Both the position numbers and the translations under genes were made by a program. Below, piece after piece: positions 63,983 to 64,000 of a stretch of DNA of 64,000 nt (the first letter of the stretch is position 1; every line of letters starts with the position of its first letter). Source of the stretch: Imbricaverruca yamaguchii. Its lineage: Eukaryota > Arthropoda > Thecostraca > Neoverrucidae. The notes beneath the pieces were generated by a model that was not told the DNA's origin, searched no databases, and saw only the letters and a program-made list of their open reading frames with translations. The stretch lies in NCBI GenBank assembly GCA_034440575.1, contig JAOTOL010001645.1:3219501-3283500 (forward strand). The letters run 5' to 3'.

Positions 63983-64000
63983 CTCGAAATATCTGAAATT
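63983..64000 (-). CDS. COG5: Possible end of the preceding COG5 exon
   Basis: On the minus strand ATTTCGAG|GTAAGC is a good donor in the phase needed by exon A (phase 0), giving YFE before VLSKKRDP. Too little sequence is visible to be sure. Confidence 0.35.

Overview
The window is nuclear DNA from an invertebrate animal. It holds spliced genes with GT-AG introns, tRNA-derived SINEs, CR1-type LINEs, a Penelope-like element, a long-TIR DNA transposon, AT and TG microsatellites and many minisatellites. The receptor gene has the look of a protostome, perhaps arthropod, anion channel, but the species cannot be fixed from sequence alone. Nothing bacterial is present. Most long open frames are translations of microsatellites or minisatellites and are not genes.

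Three host genes can be reconstructed by matching exon reading frame, splice site and protein family. (1) 49-1346, minus: a two-exon HIGD1A-type mitochondrial protein of 103 residues, apparently complete. (2) About 25953-34707, plus: a Cys-loop ligand-gated ion channel, predicted anion-selective, with eight confident exons and one probable N-terminal exon; its first exon(s) with the start codon were not found. (3) 44500 to beyond 63721, minus: the C-terminal 472 residues of COG5, a subunit of the conserved oligomeric Golgi complex, in eight exons, with an intron of about 11.7 kb hosting a LINE and SINEs; the upstream exons lie off the right edge.

Between these lie mobile elements: a nearly intact CR1 LINE (6868-10085, minus) and a decayed relative (4640-5800, plus); a 5-kb DNA transposon with 440-bp inverted termini and a broken transposase-like gene (10094-15086); a 1.6-kb foldback element (21700-23335) abutting a truncated Penelope-like element with a GIY-YIG domain (23338-24185); a LINE ORF1 fragment (35362-35856); a 23-bp satellite of about 33 copies grown from one end of a small inverted-repeat element (37869-38878); a pseudogene of another transposon-associated protein family (39830-40850); and a second decayed LINE (49440-52380).

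The most striking pattern is that in all three genes the introns carry minisatellites whose repeat unit contains the exon-intron junction itself. Eight junctions show this: the HIGD1A exon 1 donor; the receptor E0 donor, E1 acceptor, E5 acceptor, E5 donor and E6 donor; the COG5 exon D donor and exon F acceptor. Two further COG5 introns carry tandem CTGAC pentamers where a branch point should lie. Tandem arrays thus appear to start at splice sites, leaving rows of duplicate donors and acceptors. At COG5 exon D the unit is 21 bp, seven codons, so the nearest duplicate donors would keep the frame. This is the best candidate for an undescribed process in the window.
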